The translations under genes and the position numbers were made by a program. The notes under the pieces are model-generated. The model saw only the letters and a program-made list of their open reading frames with translations, did not search any database and was not told where the DNA came from. A DNA stretch of 33,669 nucleotides from an uncultured Bacilli bacterium (GTDB lineage Bacteria; Bacillota_I; Bacilli_A; RF39; UBA660). Positions 33,606-33,669 of this stretch are shown piece after piece. The first letter of the stretch is position 1. Each line of letters begins with the position of its first letter. The DNA lies in NCBI GenBank assembly GCA_944371905.1, contig CALVYA010000001.1, forward strand, positions 69,627 through 103,295, written 5' to 3'.

Positions 33606-33669
33606 TTACACAGGAACATTTTTGAGTTCGAAGATGCTTATATAAATAAGAAAAGTCATTCCAATATAG

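Noticed and set aside
33549-33669. Right flank as the continuation of the PBP gene
   Set aside because: None of the forward frames shows PBP-like sequence after the SxN motif. The frame in register with the PBP stops after about 14 codons, and too little sequence is left to decide.

Overview
The window looks like a chromosomal segment from a very AT-rich, Gram-positive-type bacterium, probably an uncultured gut Bacilli lineage related to the walled relatives of Mollicutes. The reasons are low GC, strong AGGAGG-type ribosome binding sites, extended -10 promoters (TGnTATAAT), short U-tract terminators, D-Ala-D-Ala ligase, MurF and class B PBP genes, lipoproteins, a sortase, and TGA used as an ordinary stop. 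The lineage is an inference.

Layout. (1) 1-5266: the end of a YqeH-type ribosome-assembly GTPase, an alpha/beta hydrolase, a membrane-anchored MurF-like ligase, D-Ala-D-Ala ligase, and a transglutaminase-like protein. (2) 5380-7198: three tandem paralogous exported proteins resembling TasA/camelysin, each a separate transcription unit. (3) 7279-11912: a Tad (tight adherence) secretion/pilus operon with two TadE/TadF-like pseudopilins, a TadZ/CpaE-like ATPase, the TadA/CpaF motor, TadB and TadC. No Flp major pilin or prepilin peptidase is present. (4) 11923-14155: YebC regulator, NagZ-type lipoprotein and a small lipoprotein, then a decayed gene tail at about 14228-14314. (5) 14438-21445: a surface-assembly block with a class B-like sortase, an overlapping VWA adhesin ending in a PPKTG sorting signal, four glycosyltransferases and a type I signal peptidase. 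(6) 21634-25343: a large Ig-like/DUF5011 surface protein carrying a -1 frameshift and three almost identical 279-bp repeats. (7) 25439-27931: a PH-like protein, a kinase-fold protein, and a class B PBP that is cut off at its SxN motif. (8) 27891-33605: a putative integrated element of about 5.7 kb with a large serine recombinase at its right end.

The element is the most unusual part. Its cargo is a tightly packed operon of a nucleotidyltransferase-fold protein, a small class I aminoacyl-tRNA-synthetase-like protein with a zinc knuckle, a peptidase S51 (PepE-like) hydrolase and a Cof-like HAD phosphatase. The phosphatase is split by a -1 shift at a U UUU UUA slippery site. Together these enzymes look like a pathway acting on an aminoacyl or nucleotidyl compound (synthesis, immunity or defence). 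I do not recognise it as a described system. The element sits in the codons next to the PBP SxN motif, so it removes the KTG half of the transpeptidase.

Regions 2, 3, 5 and 6 together form a cell-surface locus: export machinery, anchoring enzymes, glycosylation enzymes and their likely surface substrates lie side by side, separated mainly by short promoter/terminator gaps.
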